Under the pieces are notes generated by a model. The model searched no databases. It saw only the letters and a program-made list of their open reading frames with translations, and was not told where the DNA came from. Below, piece by piece: positions 62,412-64,000 of a stretch of DNA of 64,000 nt. The DNA comes from Phycisphaerae bacterium (GTDB taxonomy: Bacteria > Planctomycetota > Phycisphaerae > UBA1845): NCBI GenBank assembly GCA_021604825.1, contig BQJS01000002.1:1-64000 (forward strand). The letters run 5' to 3'. Each line of letters begins with the position of its first letter. The stretch's first letter is position 1. The translations under genes and the position numbers were made by a program.

Positions 62412-63506
62412 ATGGCCACTCAAAAACTAACCAGAGCGGAAATGCGCCGTGCCCATGAAGCCCGCGACAGTGGGTACGACGGCGTGTTTTGGGTTTGCGT
62501 CAAGACGACGGGGATCTTCTGCCGGCCTTCATGTTCGGCGCGGATGCCCAACGACGAAAACTCGGACTACGTTCTTTCGGTCAACAATGCGTTGGCCGAA
62601 GGATACCGACCCTGCAAGCGCTGTCGGCCTTTGGAGGTTGATGGCCGTCCACCCGAATGGGTCCAGCAATTGCTTGCGCACGCTGATGCGCAACCTGACA
62701 AACGCCTTTCCGACGCCCATCTTAAGGCAAGCGGATTCGATCCCGTTCGGGTGCGCCGTTATTTCAAGCAACATCATGGCGTAACCTTCCACGCGTTTCA
62801 TCGCAATCGAAGGTTGGCGGCGGCTGCGAAGGACATTGTGAATGGTACGCCACTGCTCAGCGCAGGGATGAATCTCGGATACGAATCGGACAGCGGTTTT
62901 CGTGATGCTTTTTACGCAACGTTCGGGACGACGCCCGGGCAGTTTGATGCGTCCAAACAAGTCGTCATTGATACGATCTCCAGTGCGGTTGGTCCCTTGG
63001 TCATCGGTGCGACGACACGGGGCGTTTGCCTGGTTGAGTTTGGCGATCGAAAAGCGCTGCCGACGGAAATTAAGTATTTGAAGAAGACTTATGATTGCGC
63101 GGTGGTGCCGGGGCGGAACGAATTCGTGGACGCGATGGAACAGGAACTCGGCTCCTATTTTGAGGGTACCCTAAAGCAGTTTAAGACCCCGCTCGATCGT
63201 TCGGGCACGCCATTTCAGCAGCGCGTGTGGGATGCGTTGTTGGAAATTCCATACGGAGAATCCATGTCGTATGGGCAGTTGGCCGACCACCTGGGCAAAC
63301 CTGGGGCGCAGCGTGCTGTGGGGCGTGCGAACGGCGCAAATCGTATCGGCATCGTGATCCCTTGCCACCGCGTCGTGCAAAGCGATGGCGCTCTGCGGGG
63401 ATATGGCGGTGGGTTGTGGCGTAAGCGCTTCCTGTTGGACCACGAACAACGACAGCTGGACGGTTTGGGTTCTACGTCCAAATCCCGCATGTTTACCTAT
63501 CAGTGA
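62412..63506 (+). CDS. ada: Ada: methylated-DNA repair protein and transcriptional activator
   Basis: The protein has all three parts of full-length Ada: the N-terminal zinc methyl acceptor (Cys37, 41, 68, 71; IFCRPSC and YRPCKRC), an AraC-type helix-turn-helix region (VRRYFKQHHGVTFHAFHR), and the C-terminal O6-methylguanine methyltransferase with PCHRV (acceptor Cys318). It removes methyl groups from phosphotriesters and O6-methylguanine, and once methylated at the N-terminus activates its own and other repair genes. At 364 residues it is close to E. coli Ada. It stands alone. Confidence 0.95.
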   Translation: MATQKLTRAEMRRAHEARDSGYDGVFWVCVKTTGIFCRPSCSARMPNDENSDYVLSVNNALAEGYRPCKRCRPLEVDGRPPEWVQQLLAHADAQPDKRLSDAHLKASGFDPVRVRRYFKQHHGVTFHAFHRNRRLAAAAKDIVNGTPLLSAGMNLGYESDSGFRDAFYATFGTTPGQFDASKQVVIDTISSAVGPLVIGATTRGVCLVEFGDRKALPTEIKYLKKTYDCAVVPGRNEFVDAMEQELGSYFEGTLKQFKTPLDRSGTPFQQRVWDALLEIPYGESMSYGQLADHLGKPGAQRAVGRANGANRIGIVIPCHRVVQSDGALRGYGGGLWRKRFLLDHEQRQLDGLGSTSKSRMFTYQ

Positions 63507-63527
63507 GTTAACACTCGAAGGCAATAA

Positions 63528-63569
63528 AAAACACGCTGCAATCGACGGGTGTCGTTCGCAGCGCGTTTT
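63528..63569. terminator. Bidirectional terminator between ada and the S41 peptidase gene
   Basis: AAAACACGCTGC (63528-63539) pairs with GCAGCGCGTTTT (63558-63569) with one mismatch. The stem is flanked by A-run and T-run, so it can end transcripts from both convergent genes. Confidence 0.8.
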
Positions 63570-63609
63570 GGTGTTTGCAAGTTTGAGCCAGCTTGTTTGG
63601 ACTCGCCGG

Positions 63610-64000
63610 TTACTCGTGCGTCACTTCCACGTTTGACTCGATTGGCGTGGGCGTCATGTCGGCCATCTGCACCATTTGGCTATTGAGCAGGTGGAGTCGC
63701 ATGACCAGCAGCGCCGTATCAAGTTGCGGATCGCGTCTCGGGCGATTGTTGACGTCTGCCTCTTCGTCATCATCGTCCTTCTTTGAATCAGCCGAGTCCT
63801 TGTCCTTGTCGTCGTCTTCGCGCGGTTTGACTTGTTCCTTGATCTCTTCTTCCGAAGAAGTCTTGACGGCTCCGAGGACATCCGAGTCGCGCCGCATGAA
63901 AAGGACTTTGCTGATTTCCTTCGGTGCGAGGGGAACGGTGATGTCCGGTTCGACGCCCCACTTTTCCGCACCCTTTTTACGGTGCAGCGACTTTCCGCTG
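63610..64000 (-). CDS. S41 (C-terminal processing) peptidase, C-terminal end only
   Basis: The frame is open from the right edge to a TAA at 63610; the N-terminal part lies outside the window. The first visible residues (SGKSLHRKKGAEKWGVEPDI) are the typical end of the catalytic domain of CtpA/Prc-type serine peptidases (…GVEPDxxVP). A long acidic, Lys-rich tail (DDDKDKDSADSKKDDDDEE) and a short helical end follow. In the usual family the protein is periplasmic. The internal ATG at 63897 is not the real start. Confidence 0.8.
   Translation of the reverse strand, partial: SGKSLHRKKGAEKWGVEPDITVPLAPKEISKVLFMRRDSDVLGAVKTSSEEEIKEQVKPREDDDKDKDSADSKKDDDDEEADVNNRPRRDPQLDTALLVMRLHLLNSQMVQMADMTPTPIESNVEVTHE

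Overview
The window is 64 kb of bacterial chromosome with moderate-to-high GC, almost certainly from the Planctomycetota (Phycisphaerae-like). Several features point there: a MoxR / DUF58 / BatA-type vWA operon joined to a terpene-cyclase-like repeat protein and a giant PQQ-propeller protein; a second repeat protein with a DUF4159-like C-terminus; a zinc-ribbon/kinase/TPR protein; a small membrane protein with the CxxC-YDLTGN-CPECG ribbon; many secreted proteins and lipoproteins of unknown function; and housekeeping genes scattered rather than clustered. No rRNA, CRISPR array, transposase, integrase or prophage was seen. The window is ordinary chromosome with a notable load of small palindromic (REP-like) repeats.

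Layout. 1-11.4 kb (minus): one operon, transcribed from PQQ-propeller protein to alpha/alpha-toroid protein, MoxR, DUF58, BatA/vWA and a second vWA protein cut by the left edge. This is probably an envelope-associated chaperone/surveillance system. 11.4-18.4 kb: apt (minus), membrane pyrophosphatase hppA, rsfS and argS (plus), with three kinds of palindromic repeat between genes. 18.4-29.1 kb: a Ser/Thr kinase with FlgO-like and TPR regions (minus), a degenerate amidase-like protein, a 1385-residue ExeA-type ATPase with an enormous coiled coil, two small minus-strand genes with near-perfect ribosome binding sites (one FlgM-like), an amidase lipoprotein and a small lipoprotein. 29.4-38.8 kb (minus): a long gene series of DUF4159/toroid protein, SH3-like secreted protein, HExxH metallopeptidase, His-rich membrane protein, ABC ATPase and a permease with a His-rich loop. 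The last three look like a metal-linked exporter.

39-50.4 kb: TauE/SafE permease and GH3 glycosidase (plus), DUF423 and FxsA (minus), a candidate small RNA, DUF1015-DUF547 pair (minus), retropepsin-PDZ lipoprotein, QueC-like PP-loop enzyme, zinc-ribbon membrane protein, PilT-like ATPase and an Nramp relative. 50.4-56.8 kb: tRNA-Ile(CAU), small lipoproteins, a methyltransferase, a large lipoprotein and an M20 dipeptidase. 57-64 kb: a MacAB-like adaptor / ATPase / permease operon followed by a lipoprotein hydrolase, a secreted protein, Ada, and the C-terminal end of an S41 peptidase.

The least explained items are the ExeA-coiled-coil protein, a 72-bp imperfect direct repeat placed upstream of two unrelated genes, a hairpin/CU-tract/terminator unit that could be an anti-Shine-Dalgarno small RNA, and four palindrome families sharing one paired-hairpin layout. 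All functional calls come from reading motifs by eye; no database search was possible.
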